From: Sebastes aleutianus
Lineage: Eukaryota > Chordata > Actinopteri > Perciformes > Sebastidae
Direction of reading: 5' to 3'
DNA: 64,000 nucleotides
NCBI GenBank assembly: GCA_916700875.1
Contig: CAKAKS010000067.1
Span: 28,218,933 to 28,282,932 of the forward strand
In this document: positions 21,683 through 34,475 of the stretch, piece by piece
Numbering within the stretch: the first letter of the stretch is position 1
How the letters are laid out: every line of letters starts with the position of its first letter
The notes under the pieces: model-generated
Seen by the model: only the letters and a program-made list of their open reading frames with translations
Told to the model about the DNA's origin: nothing
The model's database searches: none
Program-made: the position numbers and the translations under genes

Positions 21683-24159
21683 ACCTTACTGACATTAATT
21701 CCAACATTGATTTTGTTTCTACTTTCCTTCTGTTTTCCTTTCTAATTTTATTTTAAGATATAATCACTTAACACATTCTGTCGCTGTCTCTATAAATAAA
21801 CCACTTTAATATGTTAAAGTGGCTAAAAGAATGCATCTCAGATCACCTCTTTCATTTTTAGTGATCAGTTCTTTTTTATGTTTTAGCATAATTCAAGCTG
21901 ATCATTTGAGTGCTTTTTAAAGTCTGTATTAACACCCGTAGCAAAAAGACAATGAGGCATACTATATATTATCACTTTTAGCATCCTGTATGTGAAGTTA
22001 TAAAGTTGGCAGTATTTAAGTAGAATTGGCAAGTCCTTCCTCATATACTGTATATTAGGGCCGTCAATCGATTAAAATATTGAATCACGATTAATCGCAT
22101 GATAGTCCATAGTTAATCACAATTAATCACAAATTAATAGCACATTTTTTATCTGGTCAAAATGTACCTTAAAGGGAGATTTGTCAAGTATTTAATACTC
22201 TTATCAACAAGTGGGCAAATATGCTGCTTTATGCAAATGTATGTATATATTTATTATTGGAAATCAATTAACAACACAAAACAATAACAAATATTGTCCA
22301 GAAACCCTCACAGGTGCTGCATTTAGCATAAAAAAATATGCTCTAATCATAACAAGGGGAGATTCGTGGTTACCCATAGAACCCAATTTGCCAGTTTTTC
22401 CTTGCCAAAATTTAAGTTTGGAGCATTATTTAGCCTCCTTCGCAACAAGCTAGTATGACATGGTTGGTACCAATGGATTCCTTAGGTTTTCTCGATTCAT
22501 ATGATACCAGTATCTTTACTCTAGCTTCTTTAAAACTGAGCCTGCTACAAGCTGTAAATCGCAAGTTGTGTTAATGCATTAAAGAAATTACTGGTGTTAA
22601 ACCGAATTTGCGTTAACACGTTATTATCGCGTTAACTTTGACAGCCCTAATATATATATATATATACACCTCTGTTCAGGTAGCCTATATGTACAAAAAA
22701 TGTATCATGTTCCATATCTTGTAGTATTCAACTTTGTCGAGCCCAACATGAGGCCTCCTGCTTGGTTTGTCGTTGTTCTGATTGGCTGTTGGAATAACTA
22801 GACAGATTAACTAACTATACTGGACCATCTGTTTTCTACTTATTGCGTTGATGATGAGACAATGCATCCTGTAGGGGTTTTTCTTTTTATATGGCTGCAG
22901 CATATATAGGTCATTGTGGTGGCTGAGCGCCATTATGTAACAATAATTGTACTGACCTTAGAGGTGACCCCCAAGCCTTCCTTAACAGTTGGCTTCACAA
23001 TTGGGTGAACTGAAGCTGAGACAGTTGAGTTGATTGGGGAGATTGGAGATTATATTTCTCTCTGTGTGTATGAGAGGGTTTCTTTTGTATGGTTGAGAGG
23101 TAGTTATTAATTAGGCTACAGTGCATTGGAGGGGGAGTCGGAGTGGAGTCCATAATGTTCATTCATATATTCCACATAATTCTTGCCTGGACCCGGAATA
23201 TTATAGCGGCTCTATGAAACATATGGATATAGATTAGTCAGTGACAGCTAAACAGTAGTGACAGTAGTGACAGTAGTGTTGACACTTGTGTTTTTTCAAC
23301 CAAATTGGTTTAGTGCTCCGCTCTGTGTCTGCTCAGCTGTGGTGATCGCTGCTCATGCTTAACATGTTGTTGCTATGGAAAGATAGCATGAACTAGCAAC
23401 AGAATCACTCTCTCATCAGTTATGGGCCTTTCACACAGAACGCAGTTGAACTTGGTTGAACGTCACAAGCTGCGCACTCCGTAAGCTTCGCTCAAACTTT
23501 GGTCGCCGCAGCAAAAGGCTGTTGCAAAACATTGGAAATAATGGGTTTCATGGGTTGCTGTTGCCGCGTTCTGTGTGAAAGACCCATTAGTGCTCAAGCG
23601 TATCGGAATTATATTTATTCCTATAAAAAAATGATATGTGTTACTTTAACACAAGTGCTGACGTACTAAATGCCACTCTCTCTTTTGTGAGACTCTCGAG
23701 CGCTATAACCGCTGGAGCAATAGAAGACTAATTGTCAAGCATTCACTGTCAGCTGTCCACCATTAGCTCTGGAAACTATTATTGCATCAATTACATTGAG
23801 TGTGTAGTCGACAAGTTGGAGCTGTACTTTCCTGATATTTCTATAGATATTGGTCACTCACTCAAAGTGGTATTGTCTCACTCTCTCTCTTATTTCTCCT
23901 GTCTGTCTGTCCGTCCGTCCGTCTGTCTCCCACCCAGCTCCAGTTTGTCATAGTAACCATCCACACCACCTTCAACATGTTTGTCGACTGTGACTTCCCT
24001 AACTCCATGAACATGGTCGTGTTCGCCTACTCTCTGAGCCTCATCGTTCTCTTCAGTAACTTCTACTACCAGAACTACCTCGCCAAGACGAAGGCCAAGA
24101 AGACAAAGAGAGAGAGAAGACAGAAAGCGAGAGAGATGGAGATGAAGAAAGAGAGCTGA
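16965..24159 (+). CDS. elovl8: Very-long-chain fatty acid elongase, ELOVL8-like, eight coding exons
   Basis: Exons: 16965-16970 (candidate), 19074-19140, 19255-19442, 20191-20271, 20453-20509, 21216-21330, 21496-21623 and 23938-24159. All joins keep frame and give 287 residues. ELO proteins are multi-pass ER membrane condensing enzymes that add malonyl-CoA carbons to fatty acyl-CoA. The HxxHH box is HIYHH at 149-153, preceded by FFILRKKNGQLTFL. MYMYYGLSALGP and KYLWWKRYLTSLQL are family blocks. The protein ends KKES, a KKXX ER-retrieval signal. DGWLLVYSPVP and YHHGTMIFNWWAGVKYVAGG point to the teleost elovl8 group rather than elovl4 or elovl7; a or b is not decided. The usual second L of the ELLDT-type motif is N here (ELNDT). 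The intron after exon 2 has a GC donor. Confidence 0.88.
16971..19073 (+). other. First intron of elongase gene
   Basis: About 2.1 kb between the candidate first exon and the MWQKLQ exon. It is AT-rich with no gene inside. It holds an AT-rich repeat (18061-18184) that recurs at 26484 and in reverse at 59935. Confidence 0.45.
18061..18184 (+). repeat. AT-rich interspersed repeat, copy A
   Basis: Shares runs such as TTACCATGAAATTTGCA and CCTGTAAAATGAAGTGTTACC with 26484-26593, and in reverse complement with 59935-60050. Probably a dispersed element of unknown family. Confidence 0.7.
20551..21032. mobile_element. MITE with TTAAAGGTCCCATAT ends, in elongase intron
   Basis: The left end TTAAAGGTCCCATAT is matched by the right end ATATGGGACCTTTAA, so terminal inverted repeats are clear. 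It is 482 bp with no open frame of interest, and lies between exons 5 and 6. A related, reversed fragment lies at about 63770-63900, and a looser relative near 38650-38945. Non-autonomous DNA element of a type common in fish. Confidence 0.85.
21641..21682. repeat. (GT)n microsatellite after elongase exon 7
   Basis: GT repeat with one interruption, starting only 17 bases after the exon 7 donor site. Confidence 0.95.
22057..22648. mobile_element. hAT-like MITE, AGGGCCGTCAA ... TTTGACAGCCCT ends
   Basis: Imperfect terminal inverted repeats flank ~590 bp rich in ATTAATCGC and GCGTTAAC words. It lies in the last intron of the elongase gene. A reversed, partly truncated copy lies at 33801-34475 and an end fragment at 35941-36014. 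The hAT placement is from recognition of the termini only. Confidence 0.75.
23422..23587. mobile_element. Short MITE (166 bp) with ATGGGCCTTTCACACAGAACGC ends
   Basis: The left 22 bases are matched in reverse complement at the right end with one mismatch. It lies in the last elongase intron. A looser relative lies at about 53800-53935. Confidence 0.85.
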
Positions 24160-25796
24160 CATGAAGCAAGTTGGAAACAGGAAGGTGGTACGAAAAAGGG
24201 GAAAGAGGAGAGATGACATAATGTAAAAAAATATTTCTACTTGTTTGTTATGTTAAGGACTTGATTTCTTATATGTGCAAAATACATTACCATATGTATG
24301 AAAACTATTTGTATGTGTTATGAATTACATATTTGTGCCTTAACCACACACATGTAGAGATGTTTACTATACTTATGAGGGGTCTTCCATTCACATTCAG
24401 TCACTGCTTCTGTTCATTCATCCAGAACAAAACCACCAACACACATTAACCCTGGTTTCATCACCCCCTCCCCCAGCTGCTAATAGATGAATCTTTCTAA
24501 TCACCAGTCGAGTCGCTTTATTCTTCTCTTACACCCATTGGCTGGCAGTCGCAGCCAATCAACTGTTGGCTGCCATTAGCTATGTATCCACCTATTCCTC
24601 CCCCTTTTTAAAAAAAAAAATCAGGGTCCCCCTCCCCAGTTTCTAGCATTTAATCCCTTTTACCAGCGGGGGAACTACAGCCCACCACACATCCCCCCCT
24701 GGTTCCATCTGTCATGATGTAGGAGTATAATATCCTGAGTCCAGGCAGCGATCCCATCCACTCCCCCTTGTGGACAGAAATGGAAGGACTGACTGAATTC
24801 ACCATCCCTGCTTCTCTTACATTATATTTCCCCTGCCATCATCACTTATTCCCAATCTGTTCACCATCTATCTATACTTTTATCTCCAGCAGCAGGTTGG
24901 TTTCTGTTCAAAAACTCAACAGGGGGCAAACAAACTTATTCATTGGCATGGCTTACTAGACACTAAAAAGGCAACGGGCCACACTTAATAATGTTAGTTA
25001 CACTTGTGCTGTTATGACGATTCAATATGTCTGACAGGAAAAAAGGTTCAATTGTGAGCATTAAATAGGTATACTGTAACAGGACTAAAAACCTATTTGC
25101 ATCTAACACACAGTTATGCACAGCCTGACATAAGGAGCTCAGAACTTAGTCCAGTGAACCAAATATTATGGTCTGCTGAGGCATTTAACCGTCTTTCAGA
25201 AAGCCAAATTAACTGTTTTCTGTTGAACATGTAGTGGTAGATCAGATAGATAAGACGGACGTTTATTTTGAAAAGACTGGAGCAGAAATTGACACGTGCG
25301 CCCCATGTTGCTGAACGGAAAATGCACGAAAAATGAGGAATAACTTTTCGTAACATATCATATGAACCGTTGTACGAGGATACGTTGATTAAAAAGATGC
25401 AGGTTTTAAAATAAGGAAGGTGGTTCATCACATTTGTTATGCCTCAGGGATAAACACAAATGCACTTTGGTGAGAAAAACTGAAAGAAAAACTGTGTTAC
25501 AAGAAAACTCCACAGGGTAACTTCAATATATATATTTGAATTTATCACCACAGATTTTGCCTACGTTCTTTATTGGCAGATGTGAAGCTCTTCTGAAGGC
25601 TCAGAAGCACACCATAAGCACTTTGCAGAGTGTGTGTGTGTGTGTCTGAGTGCAATACATCACCGTATGGCCAGTACTAAAATAACACAGGACACACTTG
25701 TGTAGCATTATAAGCCATATTTTGCTGCTGGCAAGTACTTAATCCGCTCTCCATTTCAACACAAATGTGATACAAGCGCACACACACACACACACA

Positions 25797-25829
<33 letters not shown>

Positions 25830-26260
25830 CTGATTGCCAGGAGCCCATTTAAAGAGTGATGTCCCTCAGCCTCCCTGCAGGCACAGCTCCAGGTTGATTA
25901 CTGCTGAGTGCCGTACAGCTCAGGCATGACTGACTTTCTGGCACGCAGTCGCTTTGATCAACTTATGATTTTGCAACCAGATGATGTTTTTCATCTTTCA
26001 TCTTCAGTGAGTTATACGGCGCTTTTGAGATGATGCCAAGCTAGCTACAGGTGTCACTTAAATATTAGCAATTTAATTTTTGATAATATTTGACGTGAAT
26101 AACGTTTGATTGGCACGATGTTAAAGGAGCTATTGATAACAGTGATAACATTCAGCCACTAGATGTTGCATTATACCTCGCCCCGTTCCATGCATTCACT
26201 TCACAACAAGTGGTTGCCAGGCACTTATCGTTAATCTCAGACAGTTTTTTCCCACTCTAC
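24160..26260. other. Intergenic DNA downstream of elongase gene
   Basis: Includes the elongase 3' UTR, whose end I cannot place because no clear AATAAA is near the stop codon. It also has a pyrimidine-rich patch (about 24450-24720), a fragment near 25255-25340 similar to 19700-19760, and a (CA)n array at 25778-25828. No further gene is seen. Confidence 0.5.
25778..25828. repeat. (CA)n microsatellite
   Basis: Long CA array with one interruption near its middle. Confidence 0.95.
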
Positions 26261-26470
26261 GGCCCTGTTCAGACCTGGTATTAACATAAGTCCTCAGTGA
26301 TCGGATCACAAGTGAACAGCTCTAAGTCCAGGTGTGAACGCACTCAAGACGCATTGAGGACGCATTGAGATCGGATCTTTCAGACCACTTTCAGAGGTGG
26401 TCTGGGCCACATATGACCACATTCTTTTAGCAGTGTGTACGTGAATGTGTCCTGGGCCACATTAAGGACC
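26261..26470. mobile_element. Probable MITE fragment
   Basis: It begins with the run GGCCCTGTTCAGACCTGGTA, and the rest has the look of a common teleost miniature element. The right end is not clear, so limits are approximate. Confidence 0.4.
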
Positions 26471-26483
26471 GCCTACTCAACGT

Positions 26484-26593
26484 AATTTGAGGTAATTTGG
26501 TAGTAATTCCAAAGAAATTTCAAATTGCTTACTTGCTAATTATCACCTAATTACCATGAAATTTGCAAACCTGTAAAATGAAGTGTTACCAAA
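26484..26593 (+). repeat. AT-rich interspersed repeat, copy B
   Basis: Same family as 18061-18184, sharing ATTACCATGAAATTTGCA and the CCTGTAAAATGAAGTGTTACC run. Confidence 0.7.
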
Positions 26594-26599
26594 AACTTT

Positions 26600-27148
26600 T
26601 ATTCGGCACATTTCTTAAAGCTCTGTGGAGGTATTATTTTTTTCAAAAGTATTTATCTACGTAAAAATGTTATCAATAAGACCTTTAATTAAAATACTTT
26701 GATACAGCCAGAGCAGCCGCTGTGCTGCGAACGTGCTCCAATCTGTGTTTCCTGAATCTTGTTTGTGAATGACTTTGTGTCGGTCTCCTTGGTAACCGTG
26801 TTGAGACAGTGTTTGGGCTGCGGTCAGCTAGAGGCACACTGTAATTAATAATCAGGTTAGAGGGAGAGGCTATTGAAGCGCTCTCCAAGCTGCTGCTGCT
26901 AACTTCCTAGCTAGTGAGAGGGACAGGGATACACACACTCACGCACAAGGACACACACATAATTGTTGATAGTGAGAGAGGTTTGGGATGAAGAGGCTGA
27001 TGAGTGTGCTTGAAGGTGAGCCACTGGGTTGTTTCGTACAATGAGGGTTAACAAGAGGCTGCAGCAATCGCGCCGTGATGGGAGCGCACTCAACCAGCAG
27101 GCAAGCTATAGTGTTAATCAGCCAACCAACCAGCTAGTAGCTCCCTGT

Positions 27149-27190
<42 letters not shown>

Positions 27191-30060
27191 TAACAAGCAT
27201 GACGCTCCAAGTACAGACTCCTGGAGAGGAGAAGTCATCCCCCCCTCTCTCTCTACATTTTAGAACCTCAAGTATAAATCACATTTGCTAGAAAACATCT
27301 ATCAGTCACTTTGTCATCACAGCATATGTGCATATGTCCGTGTGTCTCTTTGTCTCCAACAAGAGAAGCCCCATCTGCTGGCGACATCGTCCCCATTTAC
27401 GATGACAATGGGATGAACCCGGCGCCACCTGTATCTGCGCTATCAAAGTTATATGGGGGATGTGTCATTTGTCTCGACAGGTTTGATTTATGGCTTGTAT
27501 TGTTTGCTGCGGGTCAGACCATCTCGGACCTAAAGAGATGTGTTTCAGCGGGACTCGGGCTCACGGGGTCTTAGTTGATTTGATTCATATTTGCATGAAC
27601 CCCGATTCTGTACATTTTTGGCCTGTTAGCCCAAATTGATCTCTGGTACAGCTGTCACTTTTTAGTCACGCTAGCGATGTGGTCATACACGCCAACCTTG
27701 AGACATTGAGACAAATTTGAGTTTCAGAGACTTTGTTTCCTGCATTCTGATGACTTTAAAAGAATGAAAATATCAAAATGATAAGTACACTGCAAGAGCA
27801 TTTTTATGCATTTTACTCGAACGCACAAATGACACGCCTAAAGCAAGAATGCCATTCTTATTGCACGCTTTTGCCTTGCATTATCGTGTCATTCTCACGC
27901 TTTTTCATGCAACCACGCCGGAAAATTCACACAGATATCACAAATCTCTCACTGGTACTTGTGGTTGCTGACGTAGTAACTGTACGTACCAGTACAAATT
28001 AGATTTCATTGTTACAGAATTAGATTTTTTTGCATGGACGTCAGAAGCCAGAATATAAAACCCAGAACCTAAATGGAGTACTTCCTTTCTCAGTGTGTTA
28101 CCAGCATATAAAACAGGTCAAATAACAGACTTCAAAATGAAAATTGCTATCTTTGGCACCACAAACCCAACATTTACAAGACACTTTAAAGCCTTCAACC
28201 AATCACTAAACCAATCACTGACTAAACGTTGACCCTTCTCTAATCACATCTATTCACATTCACAACTATAAAGTACATGATTTTTCTCTCAAAGCAGATA
28301 TTTCAGGCAACAGGAGGTGAGTGACTCATAATCTGCCACATATAAGTAAAGTTAGCTTTGAACTTTCCACTAAGTCAATATAACAATGGTCCTATCCACG
28401 GCCAGGTAAAACAAAGTGGTTTATCTGGCCTCTAACGCCTCTAACCTTGTGCTGAACTTCATTTAGATTGATCCATTCAATCCAGCTGCATCATGATCAG
28501 CTACAGAGCACAGAAGAATCAACTGTCAATATATATAATAGGCTACAGTGGAAAAAACAGCTACTTTTCCATCAGGAGCCAGTCTCTGTACAGTACAGTA
28601 ACCCTGGCCTCTTTCACACCTCAAACATACCATATATTTTTGCAGTGTGAGCTTTGAAGACCTGGTTAAGGCCACGTTAAGGTCAACATGACAACTGCAT
28701 GACCTCCTTTTCACTCGTCTCTGGTGCAAAAGTGTTATTTGCCGACTTTCTTGCTCTAAGTGTTCAATGAGACTTGTTAGGTCACATTGACAAAGTCCAC
28801 AACCCAGACATCGTCTGGGACAGACTGGAAGGGATATCAGACAAGTCAAGGACACGAGAGGAAGGATCACGGTGGGAAATTATTTTTCTGAACTACTTTT
28901 GTGTTCCCTCACAATAACTTGTGCTTTATACCTCACATTGAGTTTTAGCATTTCCTTACAATATTTCTTGCATTCCCCCTGATCTATAGGAACAGTTAGT
29001 GTGTTAGTCAAGTCCAGTTATAATACAATGCCAGTGGCTCCATGCAGACACAGGGAGAGCATTTAAGAAAAAAAACAAGACTGTACAGGTGGTGTAGCAC
29101 TTTTATAGTAAGGCATGTTACAGTTTGATTCTTAATTAAAGAAAATAATACATTTTCATCAACAACATTTTGGGAGATTTACTGATTTGCTGTTCATTTC
29201 TATGCGACTGACTGTATAAAAGAAGTGGACTTGGCCACCGTGACATTTTGGCTGTCACCATATTGTTTTTTTTGGTGCCATATTTGGACAAGAGCGTGGA
29301 GCTGGTGAGGAGCGAGGCCCAGCAGGGCCAGGTACCATTAGCAGCTAACGCTAAAGCTAGCTAGCTTTGTTTGCAAGGTGCATGTGTAATTCACGTGAAC
29401 TGTGATATTACTTGGGATGCTAATTTTGGCTTGCTGAAAATTAGCAAGGTAGCCACGCCCTAAAGCATCCCCTGCTTTATGGTCTATTTGACTCTAAATG
29501 GGACCATAATTTACTAAATGAACATCATGCTGTATTGAAGAAGACTTGAAACTAGTGATTGAGACCATAAACTCATGTTTACAATGTTTACTGAGGTAAT
29601 AAATCAAGTGAGAAGTAGGCTCATTTTCTCATAGACTTCTATACAATCAGACTTCTTTTTGTAACCAGAGGAGTCGCCCCCTGCTGGCTGTTAGAAAGAA
29701 TACAGGTTATGCAGGCACTTTCGCATTGGCTTCACTTTTCAGACCCAGAGGTCCCCCCTTGGTTTAGTGACAATAAATTCAACATACGTGTTTAGCTTAG
29801 AGCAAACATTGGCAGCAGGGGAAAACAGCTAGCCCAGCTAAATCGAAAATGGCCATTAACTAACTTCAGAGCTAGTTACGTAGTATATAAAGTGAGAAGG
29901 ACCACTTATGATGGATGGGTCCAACAAACACAGGACTTTCAACTTCGGTGTTTTGTTTTGCAAGTTACGTTAGTTTTGTAGTGACGGTTGTCATGTGACA
30001 TTTGTCATGTGTTTTCTGTACTGACGTTACGTTGTTTCCGTACGTGTTTTACTTAGTTTA
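26600..30060. other. Intergenic DNA, no supported gene
   Basis: Short open frames are present on both strands, but none has a recognisable domain, splice context or signal. A (TG)n array lies at 27152-27186. A stretch at about 29560-29770 resembles a widespread fish repeat (run AGAGGAGTCGCCCCCTGCTG). Confidence 0.5.
27152..27186. repeat. (GT)n microsatellite
   Basis: Uninterrupted GT dinucleotides. Confidence 0.95.
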
Positions 30061-30160
30061 CGTACTTATTTTAAGCCCAACCATGACATTTTCCCTTAAC
30101 CTAACTTAGTAGTTTTGTTACCTGAACCTAAGTGAGTGGCTTTGTTGCCCCCTGCTTGTA
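29905..30160. repeat. Interspersed repeat with 'cctaac..agtagttttgtt' words
   Basis: Shares GGGTCCAACAAACACAGGACTTTCA-like and CTTAACCTAACTTAGTAG-like words with 40455-40770, 43890-44080 and part of 19500-19620. A dispersed family of unknown class. Confidence 0.5.
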
Positions 30161-30609
30161 CTACACGTTCATACAGGCGTGCAATATTCACATCTCTGCG
30201 AGGCAAAACGTGACACTGACACGCTGTCCTCTGGTGGACAGGCGGGTCTATTACATGCTTTGGCGTGATAATGGGTTGTATATACACATGGAGAAATAGA
30301 AATGGAGACATTGGAATTAACATACAGCTTATGCATCTGTCTCGTTAACTTGTGGGTTTTCTCTCAGGATGTTTGTTTCTTTGGTCTTTCTGATGCTTTG
30401 ATATTGAGGAACTATCAACTCTTTGGGGCTACATCTTGCACCTTAATTGTGTTTCTATCTGGCAGTAATTGTCTCTTGATAATATATTATGTAGATAAGC
30501 TGATAATTAAGAGCAAACTAAAAATATTACAACTTCTGTTCAGTGGCTTGCTCTCACATGTATTACAAACCTCTTTGTCCTGTGTTCAGCCCAGCGTACG
30601 CCTTCCCCT

Positions 30610-30905
30610 CTTTACATTATTTAAAGCACCAAGGTATTTCTCGACTCCCCCTTTCTTCTCCTCTTCCTCTTCCCCTTTACTTTTTCCTTTGCTCTACTTG
30701 CCTTTCATCTACTCTGCTGATCTCTAAGCACTTTACTTTCTCCTCATAGCTCTTCTTGCCTCATCTCTCCTCTCACCTGTATATTCTTCCTTTTCCTCCC
30801 TTGCCTCCTTCCCGCCATCCTTTCCTCTCATCTCCCTCCGCCCCCTTCCTTTTCCTCCTCCTCCCCTCCTGCCAATCGCCCCTCCTCTCACCCCCTCTTC
30901 ACCCT
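30610..30905. repeat. Polypyrimidine tract
   Basis: About 300 bases made almost wholly of C and T on the plus strand, with short interruptions. Open frames here are composition artefacts. Confidence 0.8.
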
Positions 30906-32849
30906 CTGATGATTGCCGAGCACATTTCATTTGACACGAAGACAAAGGGCTGAGTACACATGTGGTTTCTCTGCGAGTCCTGTGTAATATGAAATATTAA
31001 TGCAGGCATAATTTGGCTCCCTGGATGAGGTGGTGGGAGGGGGGTGGTGGGGGCTTTATAATCACCAGTGACTGCCGTTTCCTTCCCCAAAGGATGGTAA
31101 GGCTGTCAGGATGGATTGAGAAACAGTAAAGATAACAACAACAGAATGCTTACTGTTGGCGGCAACCGTGGCCTATTTCTGTCTCGGTGTTTAATGGTTA
31201 TGTTGGCTCATTGCCCGAGCTACTGAGGCAGCGCTCCCTGTCAGCCTCTTCAAAGTTAAAGGTGCTATGTGCAGCAATTTTCAACCATCAGCAGTCATGG
31301 TCAAATTAGTTCTGATCCACTGGTATAATTACCATAAACAATTGGTAGCCTCTCTTGCACACCAGTGCTTTTTCTAGTCATATGTCTCATATTTGCCATG
31401 AAGCACTCTGCGGTTGAGCTGTTTCAGCCGATTACACTGTTGTCAGGCTATTAAATCGGCGTTATCAGTCGCTATAAGCCCCTTAGATGTGGGTCAATAG
31501 GGGCCTACTACACCCACTAGTAGGTTTTATCATCTATTCACATGGTCAATCACTGAAAGAAGTAATTATGACAGGAGCAGAAGCGGAAGTCAGGCGCTGT
31601 AGTGTGAAACTCACCTCAGCTGTAAACACAACATTGACATCATTTTACTATAAAAACTTGTTGTGGCGAACGTGTTTGCAAATTGCAGCCTATTTACACG
31701 TCTAACATATTCATTTGGAATCATATTTCTGGCAACCTGACGATTGTTAGTCCAATATTGACTCTCCTTTTCTCTCTGTTGGTCTCCACCAACTCCTGAG
31801 AAAAAAACATCTGGCTCTTTGTCAATAATGACGATTAAATTTAAGTGTAAGTATAAGATTTCACTTTGCTAGGTGTAACATATATATTTTAAATTAATTC
31901 AGATTTTGATTCTCACAAATTGTCGTTTATGGTCATAATGAGGTGTGCACGGGTTACCATGGTTACATGTCAAAAACCGGCAAGGCGGCTCCCAGGATTG
32001 ACGACGTAAATTACTGCTCAGTGCGTCCAAAAAAAGATACATACTACTGTTTATTCACACAAAAGTATATGTTGGATGATAGCACCCATATTAGATATGT
32101 AGTGCATAGTGTGCAATTTCGGACGCAGTCTGTCTTAATGTATTACCCACAGACAAGCTAAGTTAGCAACTAGCATAGTGAACATAGTGGAGCATTTAGC
32201 AGCCATTACAGAGCTGTCCGTCAACCTCTGTTATGAACGTTGTTGTCACTACCGCATTGCATTGTGGGATATTTATGCTGCCGTATAGTGTCCAGCGTTG
32301 CATATTGTAATATTTCACCAGAAATATTATGCATTTCACGTACTATTGGTTTCATACTAAGGTTTCGGACATGCTAAAAAAATCTCACATGCTGTTTTAG
32401 CGTACTTAATAGCATGTTAGTGTAGATTTCGGAAGCAACCACAGTAACATTCAACCACAAATGTACCCTTTTTAAACACCTTTTTTACAAAAGCAGCCAA
32501 AACTTGCCAGTTGAACAAGGACACTGTTGAAATGTGTGTTTGTTAAAGAACTTCTATGTGTGGCAGTCCTCTCTGTGTCACCTGCACACCTGTCTCCACT
32601 CTTCTCTTTTAGTGAGTCATTTGAGGATTCATAATGTACCTAATCAAACAGGTGAGGCCACATTGGCTGCGTCTAATGCTGCATTTTCACGCCATGTGCT
32701 CATCTCTCTCTAGCATAGCACACATAACTTTAGCTTCAAAGCCAAGCATGTGCACACCCACACCCACACACTCCTTTCCCATGGGAACCAGCTTTTTGCG
32801 CCCTCTCTTTCACTATCTACACACACACACTCACGCTGGGTGACACCAT

Positions 32850-32887
<38 letters not shown>

Positions 32888-33800
32888 ACAAGGTCACAAT
32901 TTGTCTTTCACATGTTTAATTCTCTATATATAATTTTGTTCTCTTTCACTCTTTCTTTCACACACACTCACACAGACACGTACACATCTCTTTCACACAC
33001 ACATAAACACCCACACACACACACAACATACACCCACATGGGCTACAGTTGCATCACTGGTGAATTACCATGCCGTTCCGCGTTATTAAACATGACACTC
33101 GGCCCAGATAATGGAGCCTTTCTTCATCTCAATTTGGAAGGCTAATCTTATTGCTTTGATTAGCAGCAGCTTCATTTGCATATCAAGGCCTCCCCTCCTT
33201 TAATTCCTCCATCGCAAATCCCCTCTTTATAGCTGCAGATAAAAGGAATCTATCTATATGTATCTTCCTTTAGAATCTTTTCTTCCTCCCCCTCTTCCCC
33301 TCTTTTGTTCTTCATTAACTCCTTGTTCAGTTGTTCGTATTCTTGTTTTATTTCTTGTCTGTTTTTTCCGTAGTCATCATCAGCTCAGCTTAGTCGTTTT
33401 TAGTCCTCTACTTCTTCTCATACATTTCGAAAGATGCCTATCATAAAACAAGAGGAGAGGCAGCATGACTTCATCGAGATGTGATTGGATATGAGGTAAT
33501 GGCCAGCAGTCCTGGTTACTTATTGTCCAGGGATTCATAATCTTACTACTAAGAGATCAGGAAAAAAAGGGAATCTTCCAGCCTGTCAGTTTAAATTAAA
33601 GTGTAACCACAAGTTTACAACATTGACAATAAACTCCTGTACTTTGCTCACTATTCTCTGCTGTGAATGGCTCGATTTGGTTTGACCTTGAGACAAAAAA
33701 AATGAGACAATGATTGCTGCTTTTTAGTCTAGAACATTCTGCATACAATCAAATTCTGCTGGCAGGAGAAACAAGTGCCTAATGCTTCATTATGTTTGAC
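30906..33800. other. Intergenic DNA with miniature elements and (CA)n
   Basis: No gene is supported. A diverged miniature element spans about 31980-32440 (words like GTGCAATTTCGGACGCAG). CA-rich sequence lies at 32750-33030, including a pure array at 32852-32884. Unique-looking stretches at 30906-31030 and 33130-33245 lack repeat features and could be regulatory. Confidence 0.45.
32852..32884. repeat. (CA)n microsatellite
   Basis: Pure CA array inside a longer CA-rich region. Confidence 0.95.
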
Positions 33801-34475
33801 TATGGCGGTCAAAGTTAACGCGATAATAACGCAAATTCCTTTTAATGCCACTAATTATTTTAACACATTAACGCAACTTGCAATATTGATCTTTCAGAGG
33901 TTGCAGCAGGCTCCGTTTTAAAGCTAAGTGAAGATACTGACATAATATAAAACTAGAAAACTTGAGGAATCCATTGGTACTAACTAATGTCATACTAGCT
34001 TGTCGCCAAGGAGGTTAAATAACGCTCCAAACGTACCCTAAATTTTGACGAGGAAAAACTGTCATGGCCATTTTCAAAGGGGTTCCTTGACCTCTGACCT
34101 CCAGATATGTGAATGAAAATGGGTTCTATGGGTACCCACAAGTCTCCCCTTTAAAGACATGCCCACTCTATGATAATCACATGCAGTTTTGGGGCAAGTC
34201 ATAGTCAAGTCAGCACACTGACACACTGACAGCTGTTGTTGCCCGTTGGGCTGCAGTTTGCCATGTTATGATTTGAGCATATTTTTTTATGCTAAATGCA
34301 GAACCTGTGAGGGTATAATATTTGTATTGTTTTGTGTCGTTGATTGATTTACACTATTAAATATATACACATATTTCATAAAGCAAGCATATATGCCCAC
34401 TCCCATGTTGATAAGAGTATTAAATACATGAAGAATCTCCCTTTAAGGTACATTTTGAAGAGATAAAAAATATGC
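33801..34475. mobile_element. Reversed, end-damaged copy of the hAT-like MITE
   Basis: It reads as the reverse of 22057-22648: GGTCAAAGTTAACGCGATAA at the left, and CTTTAAGGTACATTTTGAAG near the right matching the complement of 22160-22180. The outermost terminal bases are altered or missing. Confidence 0.65.

Noticed and set aside
30302..30749. 141-residue plus-strand frame
   Set aside because: Its end lies in the polypyrimidine tract, its start has no support, and it has no known domain.
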